Of a DNA stretch of 56,713 nucleotides, positions 36,718 through 45,093 are shown piece after piece. Source of the stretch: Bacillota bacterium (GTDB lineage Bacteria > Bacillota > Clostridia > Christensenellales > Aristaeellaceae). Position numbers and translations under genes: made by a program. The DNA lies in contig JAEYOV010000054.1 of assembly GCA_023411395.1 (NCBI GenBank), positions 1 to 56,713 on the forward strand, read 5' to 3'. The notes beneath the pieces are model-generated. The model had not been told where the DNA came from and searched no databases. It saw nothing but the letters and a program-made list of their open reading frames with translations. How positions within the stretch are numbered: position 1 is the first letter of the stretch; the number at the start of each line of letters is the position of its first letter.

Positions 36718-38447
36718 TAAAGCCAAATATCAACGATCTGCCCATCCGCCAAAAATTTATCCTGCAATTTCTGCTGGGCGTATTGCTGCCCATTGCCGCG
36801 CTTTTGATCTACGTACTGACCAATGTAACGGCGGAGATACGCCAGAGGGAATACCAAAATGCGATGCAGTCGCTGGACAGGGTATATACGACACTGGAAA
36901 CGCAGTTTTCACAGGCGGTTTCCCTGAGCAACAACGTATCCACCGACACGCAGCTAAAAGCGCTGCTGAGCCGCCGTTACCCCTCTCCGCCGGAATACTA
37001 TGCCTCGTATTACAGCGAATTTCGCCCCATTATGAACCGCTATCTGTATGCTTACGTGGAGCAAGCCACCGGCATTGAAATCTATACCGACAATCCGACC
37101 ATGTTCAACGGCGGATACTGCCCCAGAATCACTTCGGAGGTAAAGGCGGAGGAATGGTATCCCCGGCAGATGTCCCTTGCCCCCACGCTGATCGCCTACG
37201 TCCGGCAAACGCCCGCCACGGGCTCGCGGCTGCAGTTGAGCATTTTGCGCCAAATGAACAATACCTCCGCCTATACCCAGCTATTGAAGCTGGATCTGAA
37301 CATGGAGCCCATCCACCGCATTGTGGAACAGGAAAATGCCTATCTGGCGGTTTATCTTGTGTCACCTGACGGTTCCGCCGCAAGTTACCCCGGCAGCATG
37401 ACAGACATCATGGTGGCCAAGCGGGATACCATGCCGCCAGACGCCGTCGATCTGACGCGGGCCTTTGGCGGAAGCACCGCCATGAGCGGCTGGAAGCTTG
37501 TGGCGAATATCAACAAGGAGCCAGTGGAAAGAAACATCCGCAACGCTGTATGGGTGGGGCTTTTGCTGGGCGCCGCGTGCTCCCTGTTCGCGGGAGGGCT
37601 TTCCCTTCTGTTTACCCGTTCTATCGTATTGCGCAGCCAGCGCCTTTTAAGGCATATGGACAGCATCACCGCCGAGCATTTTTCCCCCATCACAAAGGAA
37701 ACGGGCAAGGATGAAATCGGAGAACTGATGGAGCACTTCAACGCCATGGGTGAGCGGCTGAAGCAATTGATCCACGACATTTATGTGCTGCAGCTGCACC
37801 AGAAAAGCCTGGAACTGGAAAACGTGCGGGCAGAGCTGAAATACCTGCAGGCGCAAATCGATCCACATTTTCTGTTCAACACGCTGAACGCCATTCTGGT
37901 GCTTTGCGTACGCAACGGCTATACCGAATTGGCGGAGATCATTTCTCCCCTGTCCAAAATCCTAAGACGCATGGTGGATACATCCAAGGACATACTGCCC
38001 CTTCGGGAAGAAATGGAATTTGTGCACATGGTATTGAAAATTGAACAATTCCGCTTTGGCGACAAGCTCCGGTATGAGTCTGACATCAGTGAGGAAGCCA
38101 TGGGCGCGCTGGTGCCGGTCATGTGCGTGCAGGGGCTGGTGGAAAACGCCTGCAAGCATGGCATTCAGCACGTAAGCGGCCAGGGGCTGGTCTCGATCCG
38201 CGCCAGGGTCGAAGACGGCATGCTTTTAATTGATGTCAGCGACAACGGTGTGGGCATCAAGCCTAGCCGCCTTTATGACCTGCAAAAACAAATCGCCGAT
38301 CCGGAGGATATGAAGGGCAGCATTGGCCTGCAAAATATCTACCGGAGGCTGAAGCTGCATTATGGAGAAAATATCAGCCTGACGCTTCAAAACGCACAGG
38401 AACGCGGTACGCTCGTCAGCATCCGCATCCCGGTGAAGGGGGCATGA
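36714..38447 (+). CDS. Sensor histidine kinase, YesM type
   Basis: This 577-residue membrane kinase has helices at about residues 14-36 and 280-302 enclosing an extracellular sensor domain of roughly 240 residues. A HAMP domain follows (303-355), then the His_kinase region with phospho-acceptor H385 (QIDPHFLFNTLNA) and the HATPase domain (QGLVENACKHG N-box, DNGVGI G-box). It probably senses xylo-oligosaccharide directly or through a binding protein. It overlaps the first regulator by four bases and ends four bases before the second, so one kinase serves two regulators. Confidence 0.95.
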   Translation: MIKPNINDLPIRQKFILQFLLGVLLPIAALLIYVLTNVTAEIRQREYQNAMQSLDRVYTTLETQFSQAVSLSNNVSTDTQLKALLSRRYPSPPEYYASYYSEFRPIMNRYLYAYVEQATGIEIYTDNPTMFNGGYCPRITSEVKAEEWYPRQMSLAPTLIAYVRQTPATGSRLQLSILRQMNNTSAYTQLLKLDLNMEPIHRIVEQENAYLAVYLVSPDGSAASYPGSMTDIMVAKRDTMPPDAVDLTRAFGGSTAMSGWKLVANINKEPVERNIRNAVWVGLLLGAACSLFAGGLSLLFTRSIVLRSQRLLRHMDSITAEHFSPITKETGKDEIGELMEHFNAMGERLKQLIHDIYVLQLHQKSLELENVRAELKYLQAQIDPHFLFNTLNAILVLCVRNGYTELAEIISPLSKILRRMVDTSKDILPLREEMEFVHMVLKIEQFRFGDKLRYESDISEEAMGALVPVMCVQGLVENACKHGIQHVSGQGLVSIRARVEDGMLLIDVSDNGVGIKPSRLYDLQKQIADPEDMKGSIGLQNIYRRLKLHYGENISLTLQNAQERGTLVSIRIPVKGA

Positions 38448-38451
38448 AATT

Positions 38452-39798
38452 ATGCTGCGGGTGATGCTGGTGGACGACGAGCCTTTGGCGCTGGAAGGTC
38501 TTGCGCTGCTCATTGACTGGAAAAAGGAAGGCTTTTCGGTCTGCGCTTGCTGCACAAGCGGAACGGAGGCGCTCGAAGCGCTTTCCTCCACCGGACCGCA
38601 ACTGATCGTGACGGATATCCACATGCAGGATATGGATGGGCTGGAACTGATGGCCTCCGCCCGGGAGCAGGGATATGAAGGCGCTTTCATCGCAGTAAGC
38701 GGATACAGCGACTTCGAATATGCACAAAAAGCCATGCGCATCGGCGTAGCCGGATATCTTCTCAAACCCATCGATCCCAAGGAGGCTTCGCAAGTACTGG
38801 AGCATGTGCGCAAAGAGCTGATCGACAAGGAATTAAAACATAAGCTGCCTTTGGCCACCTACCAGCAGGCTGTTACGGAACTGCTCATGGGGCAGTCTCA
38901 AAAGCACCAAACACTGCCGCAAGGCGTGTGGCAGCTCTTTACCTGGGGGGTACCTCTTGCTTACGATGTCGTTGCAGCAATACTGGATGGATTGAATGAT
39001 ACCGGAATTCAGGCGACAACGCATATCGTGGATGGCAAGGAATGGCTGGTTTTGTATGCCAAGGATTCCCTGGACAAAGCATCCATTGACGCATTGCGCC
39101 AAACACTTCTTTCCTGCCGCAGAGAACTGATGGCAAGCCCTGAAGCGGATACAGCGGAGCGCCTTATGGACCTGCGCCTTGCCATGTGTGCGCAATTGGA
39201 CGACAGCGAAGCAGAGCTGATACGCCGCTTGCAGGAGATGGCAAGGGCCGTATCGCTTTTGCAGCATGAGACATTTCACCGCCTTGCAGACGAACTGCAA
39301 TCCTTTTACGAGCTGAGAGGGAATGCTGTCAGAACACGCGCATACGAGCTGTTTCATGCTTTGTGCGGACAGCAGTTGACAGGGGATTCCGATAAGCTCG
39401 GCAGGCTTTTGTACGATCCTGCGCGAGATATCAAAGCTTTAGGACAGCTTACGATGCACCTTTTGACCCCGGACCCCAAGCGCCTGAGCGACCGGGTGAA
39501 AGCCTATCTTTCGGAGCATTATGGCAGGCAGATGACACTTGAAACCGTATCTGCGGCTTTGGGCTACAACGCCACCTACCTGGGCCGCGTCTTCCGCGAA
39601 GAAACGGGCATCGGCTTTCGTGACTTCCTGAACGATCTCAGAATACAAAAGGCCGCGCAAATGCTGGCGGCCTCGTCCCTGCCTGTCCACCAGATATCGG
39701 ATGCGGTAGGGTATATGCAATACAAGCAATTTTTGACCCACTTCAAGCAGTCCTTAGGACTAACACCCAAGGAGTACAGGAAAACCTTCAGCCCTTGA
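38452..39798 (+). CDS. Response regulator, YesN type with AraC-family output (regulator 2)
   Basis: This 448-residue regulator has the same plan as regulator 1: receiver with D8/D9, D55 (LIVTDIHMQD) and K105 (GYLLKPID), a divergent middle, and a C-terminal AraC-type DNA-binding domain (YLGRVFREETGIGFRDFLNDLRIQKAAQML, then YMQYKQFLTHFKQSLGLTPKEYRK). The receivers of the two regulators are clearly homologous, but the middle parts differ. Its last 11 bases overlap the end of the convergent permease gene. It may control the second operon while regulator 1 controls the first. That is inference. Confidence 0.92.
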   Translation: MLRVMLVDDEPLALEGLALLIDWKKEGFSVCACCTSGTEALEALSSTGPQLIVTDIHMQDMDGLELMASAREQGYEGAFIAVSGYSDFEYAQKAMRIGVAGYLLKPIDPKEASQVLEHVRKELIDKELKHKLPLATYQQAVTELLMGQSQKHQTLPQGVWQLFTWGVPLAYDVVAAILDGLNDTGIQATTHIVDGKEWLVLYAKDSLDKASIDALRQTLLSCRRELMASPEADTAERLMDLRLAMCAQLDDSEAELIRRLQEMARAVSLLQHETFHRLADELQSFYELRGNAVRTRAYELFHALCGQQLTGDSDKLGRLLYDPARDIKALGQLTMHLLTPDPKRLSDRVKAYLSEHYGRQMTLETVSAALGYNATYLGRVFREETGIGFRDFLNDLRIQKAAQMLAASSLPVHQISDAVGYMQYKQFLTHFKQSLGLTPKEYRKTFSP

Positions 39799-40699
39799 CG
39801 CTGCCAATGCTGAGCCCCACCACAAAGTAGCGCTGCAAAAGCGGGTAAATAGCCAGTATGGGCGCGGCGGTTACCACCGTGATAGCGGCGCGGATGGTAA
39901 TCGGCGTAGTCAGGGTTGTGGAGGTCAGGGCGTCGGCGGTCGTCATCGCTGCATTCGCGCTGTTGGTGGTGGTGGCCAGCTTCATTCTCAGCAGGTATTG
40001 AAGGGTATGCAGCTTTACCTTGCTGGCGTTGTACAGATGGGTATCGAACCAGCTGTTCCACGCGCCGACGGCCACAAACAGGGCAATGGTCGCAAGCACA
40101 GGCAAACACAGCGGAAAAATGATGCGCCAGAATAGATAAAAGTCCCCCGCGCCGTCGATGCGGGCCGATTCCACCATCGCCTCGGGCAGGTTCAGGATAT
40201 ATGTGCGGATCACGATCATATTGAAGCAGCTCATCATGGTGGGGATGATATATACCCAAAATGATTTAGACAGCTTCAGCGCATTGTTGATCAGCAGGTA
40301 ATTCGGGATCAGGCCCGCGTTGACATACATGGTTAAAACAAACATGGCCGTAATGAATTTGCGCAGCACATATTCCCGGCGGCTTAAGGCATAAGCCAGC
40401 ATGGAGGTCAGCAAAATGTTCAAAACGGTTTGAATGGCTGTGCGGGAAACGGTAACGAACAGCGCGGAAAAAAAGGATTCATCCACAAAAATGGTTTCAT
40501 AACTTCTCAGGCTGAAAATTCGCGGCCACAATTTGATACCGCCGCGTACGGCATCCGTCCCGTCATTGAAGGAAAGGGCCAGTGTGTTGAGCACGGGATA
40601 CAAGGTTACAAACATCAGCACGCACATGCCGATGGCGTTCAATATTTCAAACGTCCTGTGGCGGTGAAAATGCCTGGTTTTTACAGGGATGCTGCTCAT
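39788..40699 (-). CDS. Carbohydrate ABC transporter permease (LplC-like), second system
   Basis: This 303-residue membrane protein has six predicted helices. The EAA loop LPEAMVESARIDGAGDFYLFWRIIFPL and the end YFVVGLSIGSVKG match the LplC group. The ATG at 40697-40699 (MSSIPVK) follows AGGAAGGCAGGATGG. A longer reading to 40879 overlaps the previous permease gene and lacks family similarity. It is the last gene of the GH8 operon and ends 11 bases inside the convergent response regulator gene. Confidence 0.93.
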   Translation of the reverse strand: MSSIPVKTRHFHRHRTFEILNAIGMCVLMFVTLYPVLNTLALSFNDGTDAVRGGIKLWPRIFSLRSYETIFVDESFFSALFVTVSRTAIQTVLNILLTSMLAYALSRREYVLRKFITAMFVLTMYVNAGLIPNYLLINNALKLSKSFWVYIIPTMMSCFNMIVIRTYILNLPEAMVESARIDGAGDFYLFWRIIFPLCLPVLATIALFVAVGAWNSWFDTHLYNASKVKLHTLQYLLRMKLATTTNSANAAMTTADALTSTTLTTPITIRAAITVVTAAPILAIYPLLQRYFVVGLSIGSVKG

Positions 40700-40751
40700 T
40701 ATACCATCCTGCCTTCCTGGAAATCTGCCCTGCCGGTGGGGCGTGCCGGTT

Positions 40752-41714
40752 CTACAGCAGTGTGCTTTCGTCAAACCTTTTGACAAGGAAGTTGGCCGAA
40801 AGTACCAGCGCAATGGAAACAGTGCTCCTGAACATGCCCGCTGCGATGGCGCGGCTGTACTGCCCCTTGGTGATGCCATATTTCAGGGCGAAGATATCAA
40901 TAGTCTGCGACCAGTCCATCACCAGGTTTTGACCCATCAGGTACTGTATTTCAAACCCGGCCTCCAACAAGTGGCCGATGTTCATAATCAGCAATACAAG
41001 GAACGTGGATTTGATACCCGGCAGGGTGATATAGCGCATGCGCTTGAACCGCCCAGCGCCGTCTATCTCTGCAGCTTCATACAATGCGGGGTCGATGGCG
41101 GCCATGGCAGCCAGATAAATGATGGTGTTCCAGCCGCATTCCTTCCACACGTTGATGGCGCCTACCACCCACCAGAAATACCTGCCCTCGCCCAGGAAAA
41201 ACACGGGCTTTTTCGCAAGCCCCAGCTTGAGCAGCAATTCGTTGATGATGCCATCGCTGGCCAGCACGTTTTGCGCCAGGCCAACCACAATGACCCAGCT
41301 TAAAAAGTGGGGCAGATATGTTACGGTCTGCACCGTACGCTTGAAGCTCCTGCTCCTGATCTCATTCAAAAAAAGTGCCAAAACGATAGGAAAAACAAAG
41401 CCAAACACCAGATTGATGGTGGCCATGGCAAACGTATTGCGGATACTGCCGATAAACTCCGGCCGGCTGAACAGCCAGCGGAAGTTTTCCATGCCAATCC
41501 AGGTGTTCTCAAAAAGCGGCACAGCTGGCTTGTAATCCATAAAAGCCGTGATCCAGCCCCAAAGCGGGGAATAATTGAACAAAAGAATATATAAAAGCAT
41601 CGGTACCGACATGAGCATCAATTGCTTTTGCTGGAGCAGCAATTTCCACTTGGATGCCTGTTTGACGCCGATGGCCCCGGATGTGGGCAGCGTTGTTGCC
41701 TTGGCACTGCGCAA
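40752..41714 (-). CDS. Carbohydrate ABC transporter permease (LplB-like), second system
   Basis: This 320-residue membrane protein has LLFNYSPLWGWITAFMDYKPA after helix 1, VTYLPHFLSWVIVVG, and the EAA loop DPALYEAAEIDGAGRFKRMRYITLPGI, as in the LplB/YtcO? group of oligosaccharide permeases. The start is probably TTG at 41714, which stands 8 bases after GTGAGG. An in-frame GTG at 41723 is only possible if the ribosome binding site overlaps it. Its partner LplC-like gene lies 52 bases downstream. A 20-bp hairpin separates it from the binding protein gene upstream. Confidence 0.92.
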   Translation of the reverse strand: MRSAKATTLPTSGAIGVKQASKWKLLLQQKQLMLMSVPMLLYILLFNYSPLWGWITAFMDYKPAVPLFENTWIGMENFRWLFSRPEFIGSIRNTFAMATINLVFGFVFPIVLALFLNEIRSRSFKRTVQTVTYLPHFLSWVIVVGLAQNVLASDGIINELLLKLGLAKKPVFFLGEGRYFWWVVGAINVWKECGWNTIIYLAAMAAIDPALYEAAEIDGAGRFKRMRYITLPGIKSTFLVLLIMNIGHLLEAGFEIQYLMGQNLVMDWSQTIDIFALKYGITKGQYSRAIAAGMFRSTVSIALVLSANFLVKRFDESTLL

Positions 41715-41743
41715 TGGTAACACCTCACTCTGATAACGGTTGA

Positions 41744-41788
41744 ATGAAGGGACGGCGGGAGGGAAGCCTCCCTTCCGCCGTCCTTCAT
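41744..41788 (-). other. Long hairpin between binding protein and permease genes, second system
   Basis: A stem of 20 bp with a single bulged G (41744-41764 with 41769-41788) and a 4-base loop lies just after the binding protein stop. ATTCAACC, not a U-tract, follows on the minus strand, so stabilisation of the upstream mRNA is more likely than full termination. Confidence 0.7.
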
Positions 41789-41798
41789 ACAGTGCGGG

Positions 41799-43454
41799 TT
41801 AATTGGAGTTCTTTTCCACCAGCTTGAGGATCTCAGCCTGCATGAAGTCCACAAAGTCGGTGATCGGAATCTCTTCCACGCTCTTCACGAAGGCATCCCA
41901 CTTGGCATCAAACTCGGCGGGATCTGCCATGATGATCTGGGGCAGGTCGCGGCGCTGAATATCCTGGAAGGCCAGTTTGGCATCATCGGCATCCTGGTTA
42001 ACCGTGACGTCGATCTGCCAGGCTTCGCCGTAGGGAGCCAGGGTGATAGGATCGTTGAAGAAATCCAGGGGGATCTGCATGTTGTATTGGGTCAGGAAAT
42101 TTTTGTCGTAGTCGCTCATCAGGCTGAAGTAGATTTCAGGCTGACGGTTGGGATCCCAGTAGTTGCCGTCATCCATGATGCCCTGCTTCTTGGGCAGGCT
42201 CTGCCACAGCGCGTACGCAGTGTTGGCATTGCGCCACACGGCGTTTTGAGCGTTTTCATACTGCTCACGGGTACGCAGCATGCGGCCGTTTTCCACATAG
42301 TAGCCATCGCCTTCGATGCCCCAGGCAAAGATCTTCTGCCACTCGTCGCTGAGCATGGCCTCGATCATGCTGATCAGGCGTTCGGGGTATTTGGAGTTGA
42401 CAGAGATGCCGAAGCCGCGGTTGACATTGATAACGCCGCCATTGAGGTAGTGCTCCTCAATTTCCTTGCCGTCCACGTAATGCGGATCGTACACGATGGG
42501 CAGGCCCTGGTAGGTGCTGTCATACATCTTGGCGGTGTTCAGGGCATTCGTAGCATCCTGGAAGTCCCAAGCCTGGTCGAACATGCCCACCACAGTGCCG
42601 CTGGAAACTTTGGCGATGTACTGGTCATAGTTCATGACAAAGGTATCCTGGGAGATCAGGCCCTTGTGGTACATTTCGTTGAGCTTTTTGTAGTAGGCCT
42701 TGGCATAGGGCTGAATGACATACGCTTCGGTCTTGTAGTTGTTGTTGATGTCCACGATGACGTCGCCGTCATTGGGGCGGCCCATCAGGTGCTGCACGGG
42801 ATTGAAGAGGCAGAAGGCGCGCCAGCTGTCGCACAGAATGGCAAAACCGGTGTTGGGGTTGCCCTTTTCATCGGTGGGGTTGGCGGCCATGTAGCGCTCG
42901 ATCAGGTCAAAGTACTGGTCCATGGTCTTGATCATGGGGTAATTGTCCCAGGCCAGAACCTTTTTCTGCAAGAAGAACGCGGGGCCGTTGACATAGTTCA
43001 GGCCGTAGGCTTCGGTGTTGTAGTTGCGGCCGAAATTGGGGATCACAAACAACTGGCCCTTGTCGTTAAGCAAACGTTTGAGATAGGGCTCCAGGTGGGT
43101 ATAGAGGTTGGGGGTCTTTTCCTTGCTGATGTAGGGCATCAGGTCGATGAGAGCGCCGGCTTCGATGAGCTTTTCGCTGTTGCCGCCGTCCATCAGGTCC
43201 GCATAATCCTGTCCGGCAATTTTGATGCCCAAGGTTTCGAGAAGGTCACCGGCAAGAAATTCGAACTCAAACTCGATGCCGAACTCCTCTTTGATCTTCT
43301 TGAAGATCTTGTTGTCGGAGGTGGGTTGGTCTCTGGCCTCGCCAACAAACACTGTCACTTTGATAGGCTCTTGCGTGGTTTCGGCCAACGCGGGGATGGA
43401 CAGCATCGCTGCAAACATCACCAGCGCCATCAGCAGGGTAACCAGCTTACGCAT
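41799..43454 (-). CDS. Extracellular solute-binding protein (LplA-like), second system
   Basis: This 551-residue binding protein has a signal peptide (about residues 1-24, MRKLVTLLMALVMFAAML, then PALA-E) and no lipobox cysteine. A typical N-terminal IKVTVFVGEARDQPTSDNKIFKKIKEEFGIEFEFEF and GALIDLMPYISKEKTPNLYTHL follow. AGGAGGAGATCC precedes the ATG. It lies between the GH8 gene and the two permease genes in one operon, so its ligand is probably a xylo-oligosaccharide. The length and domain plan equal those of the first binding protein, but sequence divergence suggests a different ligand. A short hairpin (GGGCTT with AAGCCC) stands in its leader at about 43480-43495. Confidence 0.9.
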   Translation of the reverse strand: MRKLVTLLMALVMFAAMLSIPALAETTQEPIKVTVFVGEARDQPTSDNKIFKKIKEEFGIEFEFEFLAGDLLETLGIKIAGQDYADLMDGGNSEKLIEAGALIDLMPYISKEKTPNLYTHLEPYLKRLLNDKGQLFVIPNFGRNYNTEAYGLNYVNGPAFFLQKKVLAWDNYPMIKTMDQYFDLIERYMAANPTDEKGNPNTGFAILCDSWRAFCLFNPVQHLMGRPNDGDVIVDINNNYKTEAYVIQPYAKAYYKKLNEMYHKGLISQDTFVMNYDQYIAKVSSGTVVGMFDQAWDFQDATNALNTAKMYDSTYQGLPIVYDPHYVDGKEIEEHYLNGGVINVNRGFGISVNSKYPERLISMIEAMLSDEWQKIFAWGIEGDGYYVENGRMLRTREQYENAQNAVWRNANTAYALWQSLPKKQGIMDDGNYWDPNRQPEIYFSLMSDYDKNFLTQYNMQIPLDFFNDPITLAPYGEAWQIDVTVNQDADDAKLAFQDIQRRDLPQIIMADPAEFDAKWDAFVKSVEEIPITDFVDFMQAEILKLVEKNSN

Positions 43455-43588
43455 ATGGATCTCCTCCTCTTGTTCTGTGGGGCTTCACAAAGCCCTCTTC
43501 CATACAGTTGAGCATAGCATAAAGAATAAACGGCCGAAATGTCCGCAATCGTACTATCTACCCGAAAAACTATAGCTGACAAAATTAT

Positions 43589-44704
43589 CTATTCATATAT
43601 GCGGTATTCTCCCGCCAGCATCAGCATGCAGAAAAAGTACAGGCAGTTGTCGTAATACCGGCGCTCCCCGGTGCGGAGCGGTGTCTCCCAGAACTTGTTC
43701 ACCCACCTTTTTGAGAGCGCTGTGTCCGTAGCCAGGGAGGCCGCAGCAGTGGTGGCGACGATGGCGACAGGGTGCAGCGCCGGTTCAGAAAGCGGCGTGC
43801 CGTCGATGCGGTAGGTCATGTACGGCTCTTTCCCATGAAGGAAAGATTGTAGATTATCCGCGATGGCGCGGTATTCGGGCCTTGTGCCAAACCACGCCGC
43901 GTCCAGGCCGATGTTCATGGCCACGCGGTACGCGTCGCTGTAAAAATCCCCATGACCGCGGGTAGTTTCAGGCGTACCGTCATAATGGGCATATTCCGGC
44001 GCAAGCCCTGTTTCCGGATGGCAGGCCAGGCCTAAATAGGCGCGGCTTTGCATTGCCGCCCGCTCCCAGAAGGGGCGGTCCCGTTCATCCGCCCATCGGG
44101 CAAACAGCGTGTAAAAGTGGGGCAGATGATAGGAGGGATCGGAGAAGGGCAGCTCCGGCACAAACTTGATCAGCGCGTTTTGAGGTTCCCACATGGGCTG
44201 GCCGCCCGGCACCAGCTCATGCTGGTGCACGCAATGGCGCAGGATGTCCCTGGCCTGGGCGTCGTAGTCAAGCGGCGGTTCCCCGTCACCCCAGCGGTGA
44301 GAGGCGAAAAACAAGGCCATAGCAAAGTATTCCTCACCGTCGGGGGCCGGTCCCTGGGCATTTTTTGTGCCGTCGGGCTTCACCGACCAGGCGAAATACC
44401 CTTTGTAGCGCCCATCCTTCTGCCACATATATGTTTTGGCAAAGCGCCACAGGCGGTCGAACAGCTCCTTTTCATTCCGCTGCACACACATCATCATGCC
44501 ATAGCTGATGCCCTCGGTGCGCGCATCGAGGTTGCCCGTGTCCATCAAATAGCCCATATCCTTGCCCATAGGGAAATAGAAGCGTTCCGCTTCATCCTCA
44601 AAGATGGCGTGAAACACCGCGTCCAGCTTTTTATCAATCTCCCGCCGGGGGATGCCGCAGGCGGCCAGCAGATTAGGGGTGGTTTTCATAGATTGATCCT
44701 GCAT
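43589..44704 (-). CDS. Reducing-end xylose-releasing exo-oligoxylanase, GH8
   Basis: This 371-residue enzyme removes xylose from the reducing end of xylo-oligosaccharides (EC 3.2.1.156). The catalytic acid lies in RTEGISYGMM (E64), PDGEEYFAMAL carries D122, and the inverting base is likely D258 in HGDFYSDAYR. These positions fit the characterised Bacillus halodurans Rex enzyme (about 388 residues). No signal peptide is present, so it acts in the cytoplasm. Two starts are possible: ATG 44704 (AAAGGA 11 bases upstream) and ATG 44689 (CAGGA 7 bases upstream). It is the first gene of the second operon, 134 bases before the binding protein. Endoglucanase or chitosanase activity of GH8 is less likely given the context. 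Confidence 0.93.
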   Translation of the reverse strand: MQDQSMKTTPNLLAACGIPRREIDKKLDAVFHAIFEDEAERFYFPMGKDMGYLMDTGNLDARTEGISYGMMMCVQRNEKELFDRLWRFAKTYMWQKDGRYKGYFAWSVKPDGTKNAQGPAPDGEEYFAMALFFASHRWGDGEPPLDYDAQARDILRHCVHQHELVPGGQPMWEPQNALIKFVPELPFSDPSYHLPHFYTLFARWADERDRPFWERAAMQSRAYLGLACHPETGLAPEYAHYDGTPETTRGHGDFYSDAYRVAMNIGLDAAWFGTRPEYRAIADNLQSFLHGKEPYMTYRIDGTPLSEPALHPVAIVATTAAASLATDTALSKRWVNKFWETPLRTGERRYYDNCLYFFCMLMLAGEYRIYE

Positions 44705-45017
44705 AAATTATAGCTGTCCTTTCTCGCCAAAAGTCGTTTATGACCAGGCAGGCAAAAGAATATGCGAAGAAGATGCCACGGCTGCGCGCCGCCATAGCGC
44801 TTGAATGCTTCCCGGTAGGCTTGCACCCCATACCTGGCTTTTCCCTGATGTGCCGAACTGTGGCGATTCCCGCCGCCGGCGGCCGTGAGACACGCCATAT
44901 ACAAGGCAGCGTCTTCCTTCCATAAGTCCCGGCCGGCTTCCCATGGGCAGAATACCATGCCCGCAAAGCTTTGCCAACGCCTCTTTTGTGATACAAACCC
45001 CAAGGAATTATATATAC
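44705..45017. other. Non-coding stretch between the xylan locus and the efflux operon
   Basis: About 310 bases with several short open frames, none with a ribosome binding site, family motif or plausible composition. It must hold the promoter for the GH8 operon, which I could not place. Confidence 0.5.
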
Positions 45018-45048
45018 AAAAAAGCGCCTGTCTTCCGGCCGGCGCTTT
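45018..45048 (-). terminator. Intrinsic terminator of the efflux operon
   Basis: On the minus strand an 8-bp stem AAAGCGCC/GGCGCTTT (45041-45048 with 45021-45028) is followed by six T (45018-45023, partly in the stem). It lies about 45 bases after the adaptor gene stop. Confidence 0.8.
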
Positions 45049-45093
45049 AATGTTTGCAAATCATGCCGGGATGGCAAAACCACCCGCCTATCG

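Noticed and set aside
34669..43564. Similar CAATCGT-containing stretches upstream of GH67 (34669-34684) and of the second binding protein (43546-43564), as possible shared operator
   Set aside because: Only a 7-base core and loose flanks agree. This is too little to call without a motif search in relatives.
44673..45083. Short minus-strand open frames beside the GH8 gene
   Set aside because: They lack ribosome binding sites, overlap each other in three frames and show no recognisable domain. A decayed gene cannot be excluded.
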